DNA of 27,529 nt, from positions 1 through 27,529 of the forward strand of contig CAZCAC010000118.1 in NCBI GenBank assembly GCA_964496575.1. Direction: 5' to 3'. Below the pieces are notes generated by a model. It ran no database searches, was not told the DNA's origin, and saw only the letters and a program-made list of their open reading frames with translations. Source of the stretch: CAZCAC01 sp964496575 (GTDB lineage: Bacteria > Planctomycetota > UBA1135 > GCA-002686595). Below are positions 1 through 8,682 of this stretch, one piece after another. Made by a program: the position numbers and the translations under genes. Every line of letters starts with the position of its first letter. Position 1 is the stretch's first letter.

Positions 1-451
1 GCATTTCGAGGCCCCGAGGTTGCAGGAATGACTCCGCGTAGGTCAGAAGCCCTGCTAATGAGAGCAGCTGCACAGGGGATCATCGCGTTCTTCGACATGG
101 CGGATAGCTCCTTCGGAAAGAATCCTTCTGTTATGGATGCCGAGGGAATCACGGGTGCCTCAGGCTCGAAGAGGACAATTTCACGGTGGGATTCGGCTTT
201 CGAACCACCTTTCAGCCCGAGTGGGACGAGAGGACAACACGCGCCTCGAACTATGCGTTGAGGCGACTTTTCCCGCCGACCGTACGCGGCATTCCCCGAA
301 AGTCTGGCAGGTCTCGGAATCGTGTCTCTCTCTTCGGTATCGCATGAGTAGATAGCAATAAAACCGCAACTTTTGCCCGGATATGGTGACCTCGAGATAC
401 CCCTCGGATATAGGTTCCAGGCCACCAGAACGCCGGTTCCGGCCGGCGGAT
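1..451. other. Gene-free stretch, no recognisable content
   Basis: Several short open frames exist on both strands, but none has a recognisable domain, signal peptide or convincing ribosome binding site, and they overlap each other in different frames. A GC hairpin (positions 431-448, cgccgg paired with ccggcg) lies next to the purH terminator. I see no gene here. It may be intergenic sequence downstream of purH, or the edge of a gene cut by the window. Confidence 0.5.
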
Positions 452-484
452 AAGAAACAGAGCACCGGCCGTGCCGATGCTCTG
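452..484 (-). terminator. Intrinsic terminator of purH
   Basis: On the minus strand, about 40 bases after the purH stop, a stem of seven pairs (458-464 with 478-484, cagagca with tgctctg) continues through one C/A mismatch into four more pairs closing a 3-nt loop. On the minus strand it is followed by a short T-rich run (tttctta). This is the usual shape of a rho-independent terminator, in the right place and orientation for purH. Confidence 0.75.
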
Positions 485-525
485 TTCTGCTGTTCGGATT
501 CGCTCCGATCAGCGCTGGAAATCGC

Positions 526-2118
526 TCAGTGTCGGAAGTGTCGCTCCCCGGTGAAGACCATCGCTCCGCCGAGTCGATCACAGGCTTCGATGACCTCCTT
601 GTCCCTTACGGACCCACCCGGCTGGAGGATCGCCTTGACGCCCGCCTCGAGCGCCGTCTCGACCCCATCCGGGAAGGGGAAGAAGGCATCGGAGGCGAGA
701 ACGGCGCCCTCGACCTCATCGCCGGCCTTGCCTATCGAGAGACGCACCGCATCCACGCGACTCATCTGCCCAGCGCCCACACCGAGGACTTGCTTGCCTC
801 GTACGATGACGATCGCGTTCGACTTTATGTGCTTGGAGATCTTCTCCCCGAACAGGAGCCCTTCTATATGTTCCTCGGTCGGGCTGAGCTGGGTGACGCA
901 TTTCAGCTCTTCCGCTCTGGAGACGTTGAGGTCCCGGTTCTGCAAGAGGAAGCCACCGACCAGCTTCTTCAGCTCGATGTCGTGAGGTTGCCGGGAGGAA
1001 GGGTGGTACTCACCACAGGCGAGCAGCCGCACGCTCTTCCCCCACTTGGGTTTCCGGGTGAGAAGGTCGAAGGCATCCGCGTCGAACGACGGCGCGATGA
1101 TCGCCTCGACGAAGCGGTTGCCCGAGACGAGGAAGTCGGCACTGGCCAGGTTCACCGGGCGCGTGAACGCCAGCACCGAACCGAAGGCCGAGAGCGGGTC
1201 ACCGGCCCAGGCGTTTTCCAGGGCCTCCTCGATCGCTTCCGCGGCGGCGGCCCCGCACGGGTTGTTGTGCTTGGTCACGGCGACGAAGGGCTCGTCGAAC
1301 TCCTTGGCCAGAGCGTGCGCCGCATCCAGGTCGACCAGGTTGTTGTAGGAGAGAGCCTTTCCATTCAGGACCTCCGCCTCGGCGACGCACGGCTCGGTGG
1401 TTCCGCCGCAGCGGTAGTAGGCCGCGTTCTGGTGCGGGTTCTCTCCGTAGCGCAAGCTCATCACCTTCGTTCCGGCGATCGCGAAGCTCGGCGGGAAGGG
1501 CGTGTCGACCAGCTCGTCGTCGACTTCCTGCTGGTACATCCAGCGACTGATCGCCGCGTCGTATCTGGCGGTCAGCGCGAAGGCCTTGCAGGCCAGCTCG
1601 CGGCGTAGCTCGTCGGAGAGACCGCCTTCCAGTCGCTGCATCTCGTCGAGCACCCGCCCGTAGTCGTCGGGGTCAGTCACGATGCCGACGTAGCGGTGGT
1701 TCTTGGCCGCCGACCGGACCATCGACGGTCCGCCGATGTCGATCTGCTCGATCGCGTCGGCGCGCACCACGTCGGGGTCGGCCACGGTCTGCTCGAAGGG
1801 GTAGAGGTTCACCACCACCAGGTCGATCCCCTCGATGTCGTGGGCGGCCATCGCTTCGGTGTGCTTCGCCTCCTCGCGCAGGGCGAGGATGCCGCCGTGG
1901 ACCTTCGGGTGCAGGGTCTTCACCCGTCCATCCATCATCTCGGGGAATCCGGTGTACTCGGAGACCTCCCGGACGGGGATTCCGCCCTTGTCGATGGCGG
2001 CGAAGGTGCCGCCGGTGGAGAGAATCTCGACGCCCAGCTGACTGAGGGCGCGGGCGAAGTTCTCGATTCCGGTCTTGTCGGAGACGCTGACCAGTGCGCG
2101 TCGGATCTTCGGTTGCAT
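526..2118 (-). CDS. purH: Bifunctional AICAR formyltransferase / IMP cyclohydrolase PurH
   Basis: Catalyses the last two steps of de novo purine synthesis in the cytoplasm: formylation of AICAR with 10-formyl-THF, then cyclisation to IMP. The N-terminal MGS-like cyclohydrolase domain is clear (SVSDKTGIENFARAL, ILSTGGT, RVKTLHPKVHGGILA, NLYPFEQT). The AICAR transformylase domain follows, with the conserved KHNNPCGAA segment and the typical C-terminal ending MVFTGERHFRH. Length (about 530 aa) is normal for the family. An ATG also exists at 2122-2124, but GGAG directly abuts it. The second ATG (2116-2118) has that GGAG six bases upstream, so I prefer it. The gene is single, divergent from the sulfatase gene, and followed by a terminator. 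Confidence 0.97.
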   Translation of the reverse strand: MQPKIRRALVSVSDKTGIENFARALSQLGVEILSTGGTFAAIDKGGIPVREVSEYTGFPEMMDGRVKTLHPKVHGGILALREEAKHTEAMAAHDIEGIDLVVVNLYPFEQTVADPDVVRADAIEQIDIGGPSMVRSAAKNHRYVGIVTDPDDYGRVLDEMQRLEGGLSDELRRELACKAFALTARYDAAISRWMYQQEVDDELVDTPFPPSFAIAGTKVMSLRYGENPHQNAAYYRCGGTTEPCVAEAEVLNGKALSYNNLVDLDAAHALAKEFDEPFVAVTKHNNPCGAAAAEAIEEALENAWAGDPLSAFGSVLAFTRPVNLASADFLVSGNRFVEAIIAPSFDADAFDLLTRKPKWGKSVRLLACGEYHPSSRQPHDIELKKLVGGFLLQNRDLNVSRAEELKCVTQLSPTEEHIEGLLFGEKISKHIKSNAIVIVRGKQVLGVGAGQMSRVDAVRLSIGKAGDEVEGAVLASDAFFPFPDGVETALEAGVKAILQPGGSVRDKEVIEACDRLGGAMVFTGERHFRH

Positions 2119-2327
2119 CGTCATCTCCAGCCCACCCGGGCTCGAAGAAAGGGTTCAGGATGTATCGTTCTTCACGTCCCGGTCCGGTCCTCCGGGCCGG
2201 GAATCGGGGAGTGTAGCGCCTCCCTGCGCGACTCCGAGGCGTGCTCCGTGGAACTCCTCGCGCCTCTCCCGCCGCCGAGCCGATATCATGGGGTCCTCCT
2301 CACCCCATCGCGCACCCATCTCCCCTC

Positions 2328-3866
2328 ATGCCCTCCTCGCCGCCCCTCCGGATCCTCCTGCTCGCCCCGCTCCTGCTCCTCGGTGCCGGAGGGTGCGGGC
2401 CCGGGGACGACGCGCCGGAGGAGCTCCCCGACCCGCCGAACATCGTCCTCTTCACCATCGATACGCTGCGGGCGGACCACCTCCACTGCTACGGGTATCG
2501 TCGCGAGACCTCCCCGGTGCTGGACGCCCTGGCCGCGGAGGGGATCCTCTTCGAGCGTGCCTACTCGGTGATGGGGACCACGCTGCCGGCCCATCTCTCG
2601 ATCATGACCGGGCTGTACCCTCATCAGCACGGCTTCGTCGCCAACCATGGCGCGATGAGCGGGGCCTTCCAGCCGGGCGAGGGGCGCCGCGCGGTAGCCG
2701 AGCTCCTCTCGGAGGCGGGCTACAACACCGCCGCCTTCGTCTCGGGACCGACGGTGGCGAGGGGGACCGGATTGGACGCCGGCTTCGAGGTCTTCGAGGA
2801 CCACGTCGTCAAGGATCCCCAGACGCTGGAGGAGACCTCGCGGCGGTCGGGGGACACGACCACGCTGGTGCTGGAGTGGCTCGGCGAGAAGCCGCGAGAG
2901 CCCTTCTTCCTGTGGGTCCACTACTGGGATCCGCACGAACCGAACATCCCTCTCGAGCCGTTCGCCTCGGCATTCGAGAGCGACGAGGAGCTGGATCTGC
3001 TCATCGACGAGCGGCGGATCCGACCAGAAGTCCTGGAGCAGAGCTTCTCCCCGGACGAGCTGGCGCGCCTCTTCGCGCCCGAGCTGGCCCCGAAGCTCCG
3101 CCGCCAGGAGGAGGTCGAGATGCCTCCGATCGATCGCGAAGCGGTCAGAAGGCTTCTCAACCTCTACGACGGCGATGTGCTGGCGACCGACCATGCGCTG
3201 GGGCGAGTGCTGAGAGGGCTGAGGAAGGCCGGCTTCTACGAACAGTCGATCATCACCTTCCTGGCGGACCACGGACAGGCGCTCGGCCAGCACGACTGGC
3301 TCGAGCACGGCCGGATCCAGACGGAGAACCTCCACGTTCCCCTGGTGATACGTTTTCCCGAGGGGATGATCGCCCAGCCCTCGCGCTTCACCGATGCGGT
3401 GTCGCTGGTGGACGTCCTACCGACGATCCTGGCTCGTCTGAGGACCCCGGCCGCCGAGGCCTTCCTGGAACAGGCGTCGGGCGAGGACCTGCTCTCCGGC
3501 AACTACATCCGCAACTTCGCCTTCGCCCAGCGCTCGGAGCGCGAGCGCGACTGGGAGCCTGGAGAGGGGAAGGACGGCTCGAAGCTCGCCCTGACCACCC
3601 CGCGCTGGAAGTACTACCTGCGCCCAGACCCCGACGCCGAGGACGAGCTCTACGACCTCGAGGCGGATCCCGGCGAGCTCGTGGACGTCATCGCCGAGCA
3701 TCCCGAGGTCGTCTCCGACCTGAGGCGGCACGCCGGGAGGATCTTCTCCGAACGGACCTACGTCCCGGAGGCGGGGAGCGACCTCGACAGCGAGAGGGCG
3801 AGGAGACTGCGAGAAGCGCTGAAGTACCTCGGCTACACGGATAGCAATAGCTCCGAGGGCGATTAG
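2328..3866 (+). CDS. Sulfatase-fold lipoprotein with Thr in place of the formylglycine Cys/Ser
   Basis: A 512-aa member of the alkaline phosphatase/sulfatase superfamily, predicted to be a lipoprotein exported by Sec. A hydrophobic N-terminus ends in a lipobox-like GAGGC with C23. The metal-binding start of the fold is NIVLFTIDTLRAD (D45), the active-site loop is TTLPAHLSIMTGLYPHQHG (about 84-102), and the later metal site is FLADHGQALGQHD. The C-terminal 'KYYLRP..ELYDLEADPGE' segment is typical of sulfatases. In the sulfatase signature C/S-x-P-x-R, the nucleophile position is T85 and the Arg is H89. It may therefore act as a Thr-nucleophile phosphodiesterase or transferase instead of a sulfatase; the substrate is unknown. 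The frame is open upstream to 2241, but 2328 gives a proper signal peptide. A related gene follows 128 bases downstream. Confidence 0.88.
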   Translation: MPSSPPLRILLLAPLLLLGAGGCGPGDDAPEELPDPPNIVLFTIDTLRADHLHCYGYRRETSPVLDALAAEGILFERAYSVMGTTLPAHLSIMTGLYPHQHGFVANHGAMSGAFQPGEGRRAVAELLSEAGYNTAAFVSGPTVARGTGLDAGFEVFEDHVVKDPQTLEETSRRSGDTTTLVLEWLGEKPREPFFLWVHYWDPHEPNIPLEPFASAFESDEELDLLIDERRIRPEVLEQSFSPDELARLFAPELAPKLRRQEEVEMPPIDREAVRRLLNLYDGDVLATDHALGRVLRGLRKAGFYEQSIITFLADHGQALGQHDWLEHGRIQTENLHVPLVIRFPEGMIAQPSRFTDAVSLVDVLPTILARLRTPAAEAFLEQASGEDLLSGNYIRNFAFAQRSERERDWEPGEGKDGSKLALTTPRWKYYLRPDPDAEDELYDLEADPGELVDVIAEHPEVVSDLRRHAGRIFSERTYVPEAGSDLDSERARRLREALKYLGYTDSNSSEGD

Positions 3867-3994
3867 CGCGGCCCAGCCGACGAGATTGCGAAAAGCGCTG
3901 GAGATTCTCCGCGACGGAAGCCGATCTCTGGACGGGCGGCTCTCGCCGCCGCAGTCGGGTCCGCGGGAAGGCCCTTTCGGGAAGAAGAGCTTTG

Positions 3995-5521
3995 ATGGCA
4001 CGGCGCAAGAGGTCCACGCCGGTCCTGGTCAGCGTTCTGATCGGGGTCCTGGTCGCGTTGCTCCTTGGAGCGTGGAGAGGGGAGCGTCCCAACCTGGTGG
4101 TGATCGTCGTCGACACCCTGCGGGCGGACTCCATCTCGATCGAACCGGGCAACGCCGAGACCCCCAACATCGCCACGCTGGCCGCGGAGGGTACGGTCTT
4201 TCCGCTCTGCTACTCACACGCCCCGATCACGTTGCCGGCCCACGCCTCCCTCTTCTCGGGGCGCCACCCCTGGGAGGCGGGCGTCCTGAACAACGGGCAG
4301 GAGATTCCGCCGGACCTGCCGCTGCTCGCCGAACACCTCGCCGAGCACGACTACCAGACGGCCGCCGCGGTGAGCCTGGCCACGATGTGGCCGGACCAAC
4401 GTGGCCGTGGGATCGATCGCGGTTTCGACGAGTACGAGACGGGCCTCAACGAGCTCGCGACGGGCGAGGAGACCAGCAGCCGGCTGCGATCGGTGCTCGA
4501 TCGACTCGATCCGAGCGAGCCCTTCTTCCTCCTGGCGCACTTCTCCGATCCGCACGAGCCGTACAACGACCAGGGCGCCAGCGGTCGGATCGCCGAGATT
4601 CGCCTCGACGAGGAGTTGATCGAGGTGGTGAGCACCTCGCAGATGAGCTTCTGGGAGGTCGACCTCGAACTGGCACGAGGAAAGCACCGGCTCGCGCTGA
4701 GCTCGTCCGCTTCGTTCAAGATCCGCAGCCTGGAAGTGACCCAGGAAGGCCAGCCCTTTCCGTTCCACTTCGTCACCGGCGAGTTGATGGAGTCGACACG
4801 GGCAGCGGAGATCGATCTCACCAACGGCACCGACGGGCCGCGGACGGTGCGCGTGCGCGCCTGGATCAACGACGAGCCTTCGACCGCCGAGATTCACGCG
4901 CGCTACGCCAGCGAGGTGCAGGCGGCCGACGCTGCGATCGGTCACCTCGCCGCCGAGTTGATGCGTCGAGGCCTGTGGGAGAACACGGTGGTCGTCCTGA
5001 CCTCCGATCACGGGGAAGCGCTCGGTGAGCACGGCCTCATCGGCCACGTGGAGAACCTCTACGACGAGCTGCTCCACGTGCCGCTGGTGATTCGCCTGCC
5101 GCGCGGTCATTTCAACGAGCAACTCCGGAAGGCGACCGAATCCCTGGTGCGCCACGTCGACGTGGCACCGACGGTGCTCGACCTGCTCGGTCTTCCGGGT
5201 CTCGCCGAGCCGTCGGGGCGCTCGCTCCTGGAAGAGGGCGAGGAGACGTTGATCGCCGAGACCCATCCACCGGAGGCGCCCCGCACGCTCTACTGCCTGC
5301 GCGATCAGACTTACAAGCTGATCTACGCACCGGAGGAAGAGGCCTTCGAGATGTATCGCCTGGGACCGGATCCGCTCGAGATGGACAACGTCTTCGCGCA
5401 TCAGGGGCACTTGCGCGACACCTGGCAGCTGGTGCTGAAACGACTGGCCGAGCAGGTGGGCACTCCCGGCGTCGTCGCCGATGGAACGATGGCGCAGAGG
5501 CTGTCAGCGCTCGGTTACTGA
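3995..5521 (+). CDS. Second sulfatase-superfamily membrane-anchored hydrolase
   Basis: About 508 aa. A positively charged N-terminus (MARRKRS) and one hydrophobic segment (residues 9-26) suggest a signal anchor or uncleaved signal. The sulfatase fold begins at NLVVIVVDTLRAD (metal ligand D40). The active-site loop is ITLPAHASLFSGRHP, again with Thr (T79) in place of Cys/Ser and His in place of Arg. The second metal site is VVLTSDHGEALGEHG. Between the two halves (roughly residues 190-300) lies an extra beta-rich segment that interrupts the usual fold. It probably arose by duplication and divergence from the same family as the upstream gene and may share its target class. A TTG at 3992 is in frame, but the adjacent ATG at 3995 is the simpler start. 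Its stop overlaps the stop of the convergent coiled-coil gene. Confidence 0.87.
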   Translation: MARRKRSTPVLVSVLIGVLVALLLGAWRGERPNLVVIVVDTLRADSISIEPGNAETPNIATLAAEGTVFPLCYSHAPITLPAHASLFSGRHPWEAGVLNNGQEIPPDLPLLAEHLAEHDYQTAAAVSLATMWPDQRGRGIDRGFDEYETGLNELATGEETSSRLRSVLDRLDPSEPFFLLAHFSDPHEPYNDQGASGRIAEIRLDEELIEVVSTSQMSFWEVDLELARGKHRLALSSSASFKIRSLEVTQEGQPFPFHFVTGELMESTRAAEIDLTNGTDGPRTVRVRAWINDEPSTAEIHARYASEVQAADAAIGHLAAELMRRGLWENTVVVLTSDHGEALGEHGLIGHVENLYDELLHVPLVIRLPRGHFNEQLRKATESLVRHVDVAPTVLDLLGLPGLAEPSGRSLLEEGEETLIAETHPPEAPRTLYCLRDQTYKLIYAPEEEAFEMYRLGPDPLEMDNVFAHQGHLRDTWQLVLKRLAEQVGTPGVVADGTMAQRLSALGY

Positions 5522-5859
5522 GAGGAGCGGGCCCCCGGCCCGAAGAGGTCCTTGAGGCCGTCGAGGACCTTGCGCAGGGGACTCCTGCGCAGTTTCCCGA
5601 TCTGTTCGGCCTGCCACCGGCCTCGCTCCTCGGTCAGGAGGTCCTGATTCTTGCGCAATTCCGAGGTCTCCCGTCGCTGCTTCTCGAGCTCGTGCTGCAG
5701 GCGATCCATCTTGCGCAGAGTCTCATCGCGCTCCTCGATCGCTTGCTCCAGCCTCTCCGACAGATCCAGCACCTGGTCGGCCAGCTGCCGACTCTGCCGT
5801 TCCAGGATCTCCCGGCGGGAGCCCTCGTCGGGGCCCGACTTTCGAGAACCGTCAGTCAT
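5515..5859 (-). CDS. Small coiled-coil protein
   Basis: A 114-aa cytoplasmic-looking protein. Residues about 15-85 are almost wholly charged heptad-like sequence (ILERQSRQLADQVLDL, LSERLEQAIEERDETL, HELEKQRRETSELRK), expected to form a long coiled coil, followed by a basic, amphipathic tail (LRRSPLRKVLDGLKDLFG). It has no signal peptide. Its ATG overlaps the stop of the upstream glycosyltransferase by four bases (ATGA at 5856-5859), so the two are probably translated together. That suggests a partner or scaffold for glycan synthesis, which is inference. I do not recognise a named family. Confidence 0.75.
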   Translation of the reverse strand: MTDGSRKSGPDEGSRREILERQSRQLADQVLDLSERLEQAIEERDETLRKMDRLQHELEKQRRETSELRKNQDLLTEERGRWQAEQIGKLRRSPLRKVLDGLKDLFGPGARSSQ

Positions 5860-7205
5860 ATCAGCGCTCCTGCGCGCAGCTCTTCGTAGGTCGTCAGCAG
5901 CTCTTCGAGGTGAGCGCTCATCCGCAGGGTGGGATCGATTCCCGCGCGGAGGCGTCCGGCCAGGTCGGGGTCCTCTCGAAACTCCTCCATCCGGTCCAGC
6001 AGATCCCGGGCATCCCCGCGCCGGAAGTAGAGACCGTTCCGTCCCTCCTCGACGATATCCATCATCCCCTCTATTCGCGAAGCGAGCACCGGGGTACCGG
6101 TCGCCAGGGCTTCCTGGACGACGAACGGGGTATTCTCGTACCAGATCGAGGGCACGACGAGCACGTCGATCTCGGAGAGGACCCGGGCGAGCTCCGCGTG
6201 TCCGTACGGTCCACGGAACCGGATGCGCGGATCACGCGCGGCGGCCCCTCGCAATCCCCTCGCGAACGTACCATCCACGTCGGGGTTTCCGTGGATGTCG
6301 AGTGTGGCCGAGGGCCAGTCGAGGCGGCGGAATGCTTCCAGCAACACGTCCGGACCCTTGTGCGGCACGAGGCTGCCGAGGTAGCCGAAGTGGAACAGCT
6401 CTCGATCCGGCGGCCGTTCCACCGGCTGAAGCTCGTCGGGCACGGGCTGGCCGCAGATGCGGATCCAGTCCGGGTCGAAGCCGTTCCGCACCAGCGCCGC
6501 CTTGACGCAGCTCGAGGGGGAGAGGGCCAGCTGGGCGAGACTCAGGGTTCTCCTCACGAAATCCGGGCGCGCGCGCGCCGCGGCGAGGCGACTGGCGGTC
6601 GAGTCGATGTTGAAGCCGCGCACGTCGGGGGGCTCCAGCCCTTCGAGCGAGTCCATCAGTCTCGTTCCATCGCCGCTCCTGGGGACCAGGCGGTCGTAGC
6701 CGCTGGGTGAATCCGCGGCCAGGCAGGTAACGCACCCGCTCACCGTGCCCGGCCCCCGGCAGAGCGCCTGATCGGAATCGAGCAGGATCACGCCGGGGCA
6801 AACGCTCCAGAAGTCGAACAGGTGCAGCAGCGATGGAATCCCGCGCACCCACGCCTCCTCGAGGAGCGTGACGCCGAGGAGCTTCAGGTGGCAGAAGTGA
6901 ACCAGATCGAAGTCCCGACGGTCGAGGAACTCCCCGAAGCGTTTCGCGAACAGGGTGTTGCAGTACTCCGCGAGGACGCGATTGGGCTGCAGGGGAGGCG
7001 TCGCGGAGATGTACTGGACGGGGATCCCCTCGACTTCCTCTCTCCACTCCCGATAGCGCGGCAGCTCGTCGAGACAAGGCTCCCCCGCGAAAACGACCAC
7101 CTCGTGGCCACGAGCGATCAGCTCGCGGGCCAGCCGAAAAACATACAGCTCGGTACCACTGACGAAGCGCGGTAGAAACTGGTGGACCACCAGGCAGATA
7201 TTCAT
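5856..7205 (-). CDS. GT4-type glycosyltransferase
   Basis: A 449-aa GT-B fold enzyme expected to transfer a sugar from a nucleotide donor during surface-polysaccharide synthesis. The N-terminal Rossmann half starts MNICLVVHQFLPRFVSGTE and contains the DFDLVHFCHL segment. The C-terminal half has HFGYLGSLVPHKGPDVLLEA and the nucleotide-sugar site WYENTPFVVQEAL with an intact E-x7-E, then GTPVLAS and NGLYFRRGDARDL. A Cys cluster C-x12-C-x8-C-x2-C lies in the N-terminal half (CPGVILL...ALC...GCVTC) and recurs in the divergent glycosyltransferase at 7408. The gene starts a two-gene minus-strand unit with the coiled-coil protein. Donor and acceptor cannot be told from the sequence. Confidence 0.9.
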   Translation of the reverse strand: MNICLVVHQFLPRFVSGTELYVFRLARELIARGHEVVVFAGEPCLDELPRYREWREEVEGIPVQYISATPPLQPNRVLAEYCNTLFAKRFGEFLDRRDFDLVHFCHLKLLGVTLLEEAWVRGIPSLLHLFDFWSVCPGVILLDSDQALCRGPGTVSGCVTCLAADSPSGYDRLVPRSGDGTRLMDSLEGLEPPDVRGFNIDSTASRLAAARARPDFVRRTLSLAQLALSPSSCVKAALVRNGFDPDWIRICGQPVPDELQPVERPPDRELFHFGYLGSLVPHKGPDVLLEAFRRLDWPSATLDIHGNPDVDGTFARGLRGAAARDPRIRFRGPYGHAELARVLSEIDVLVVPSIWYENTPFVVQEALATGTPVLASRIEGMMDIVEEGRNGLYFRRGDARDLLDRMEEFREDPDLAGRLRAGIDPTLRMSAHLEELLTTYEELRAGALI

Positions 7206-7258
7206 AGGCCTTCACTCGCCGCCGGTACGGGTTGGGCGGCGTCAATCGGCCCCAGGAT

Positions 7259-7293
7259 ACTATCGATCCGAAAAAAAGGGGGCACACGATAGT
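7259..7293. promoter_or_regulatory. Dyad around an A7 tract between divergent glycosyltransferase genes
   Basis: ACTATCG (7259-7265) and CGATAGT (7287-7293) form a perfect 7-bp inverted repeat around an A7 tract followed by G5, in the 202-base space between the two divergent glycosyltransferase genes. Its position suits an operator or shared promoter element, but I see no clear -35/-10 pair, so the role is tentative. Confidence 0.3.
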
Positions 7294-7407
7294 AATGATC
7301 ACTGGGCCCGTTGCTCGAGGCCGCTTGCGAATCGCCTTGGCGATCGCCGGTCAGGCTCGTTTCCTCTACCATGGGCGGAGAGGCGGGTCTTGTCTCGCCT
7401 CGAAACG

Positions 7408-8682
7408 ATGAACATCCTCCTGGTCGCCCACTACTTCCTCCCCTTCAGCGTCGGAGGGGTCGAGGAGTACACCTACCTCCTGGCCCGAGATCTCCTGCTT
7501 CGCGGTCACCAGGTGCACGTCTTCCACGGGGTGATCGAGGCGGACCTCGAGGATTACTCCGTGCACCGGCACGAGTATCGCGGAATCCCCTGCACGTACG
7601 TTTCGGTGGATCTCGACGAGATCGACGACTTCTCGGGCACCTGGCGGCAGGCTGCGGTCGACCGGATCTTCGAGGCGGTTCTCGACGAGCACGACTTCGA
7701 CCTCGTCCACGTGCAGCACCTGACGCGGCTGTCGCTCGGCCTGATACCGCTGGCCAAGGGGCGGGGATTGCCGGTGCTCTGGTCGCTGGTCGACTACTGG
7801 ATGCAGTGCGCGCGGGGCCAGCGGGTGAAGCTCGATGGCGAGGTGTGCCACCAGATCACGGCGGAAGAGTGCGGCGACTGCCTGGCGGAGGACATCGACT
7901 TTCTGGATCGGCGGAAGCCGGAGGGAGAGCGGGCCTCGTTGCGCGAGGGGTACGGAACCGTTGAACGCCATCGATCGATGATGGAGCAACGGCAACGGGA
8001 GATGGTCGAGGCGATGAATGCCGCCGATCTCTTGACCACGGCCAGCGAGTTCACGCGGACGACCCACCAGGAGTACGGTGTCGAGCAAACGATCGAGATT
8101 CTCCCCTACGGGGTCGACCCCGCGCTCTCGAAGGGATACGCGGAGTCCTCCGTCGATCGCTTGCGGTTCGGTTTTCTCGGCCGGCTGATTCCCACCAAGG
8201 GTGTCGAGGTCTTGATCGAGGCGTTCCAGCTCGTCAGGGGGGACGTCGAGCTGGTGATCCACGGATTCGGCGAAGAGGACTACCAGCGCGAGCTCCAGAG
8301 GCGAGCCGTGAACGCGCCGATCACTTTCGCGGGATCCTTCACCCGCTCCGACTACGCGCAGATCTACCGCGGTTTCGACGTTCAGGTGGTGCCTTCCACG
8401 TGGCTGGAGTGCTCCCCGCTGGTGATCCAGACCGGTTTCCTCTTTCGCAAGCCGATGATCGTCTCGCGGCTGGGGAGTCTCGTCGAGCTGGTTCCCCACG
8501 ACGAGTACGGTCTGCAATTCCGTCCCGGTGACGCGAGGGACCTCGCCACGCAGATCGAGGAGTTGCTGGACGATCGCTCGAGAGTCGATCGGTTTCGGGC
8601 CGCCCTGCCGTTGCCCCTGTCCACGGTGGAGCACACCGACCGTGTCGAGGAGACCTACCGGAGACTCGTCGCCGCGCCGTGA
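7408..8682 (+). CDS. GT4-type glycosyltransferase with altered E-x7-E motif
   Basis: A 424-aa GT-B glycosyltransferase resembling the divergent gene at 5856. It starts MNILLVAHYFLPFSVGGVEEY and has HDFDLVHVQHL in the N-terminal half and RFGFLGRLIPTKGVEVLIEA opening the C-terminal half. The Cys cluster C-x12-C-x7-C-x2-C (QCARGQ...EVC...ECGDC) is also present. The nucleotide-sugar motif reads WLECSPLVIQTGF, so the first Glu is kept but the second is Thr. That is unusual for GT4 enzymes and could alter donor choice or activity. The frame is open to a TTG at 7390, but ATG 7408 matches the start of the paralogue. Its last codons overlap the next gene (GTGA at 8679-8682), indicating translational coupling. 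Confidence 0.88.
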   Translation: MNILLVAHYFLPFSVGGVEEYTYLLARDLLLRGHQVHVFHGVIEADLEDYSVHRHEYRGIPCTYVSVDLDEIDDFSGTWRQAAVDRIFEAVLDEHDFDLVHVQHLTRLSLGLIPLAKGRGLPVLWSLVDYWMQCARGQRVKLDGEVCHQITAEECGDCLAEDIDFLDRRKPEGERASLREGYGTVERHRSMMEQRQREMVEAMNAADLLTTASEFTRTTHQEYGVEQTIEILPYGVDPALSKGYAESSVDRLRFGFLGRLIPTKGVEVLIEAFQLVRGDVELVIHGFGEEDYQRELQRRAVNAPITFAGSFTRSDYAQIYRGFDVQVVPSTWLECSPLVIQTGFLFRKPMIVSRLGSLVELVPHDEYGLQFRPGDARDLATQIEELLDDRSRVDRFRAALPLPLSTVEHTDRVEETYRRLVAAP

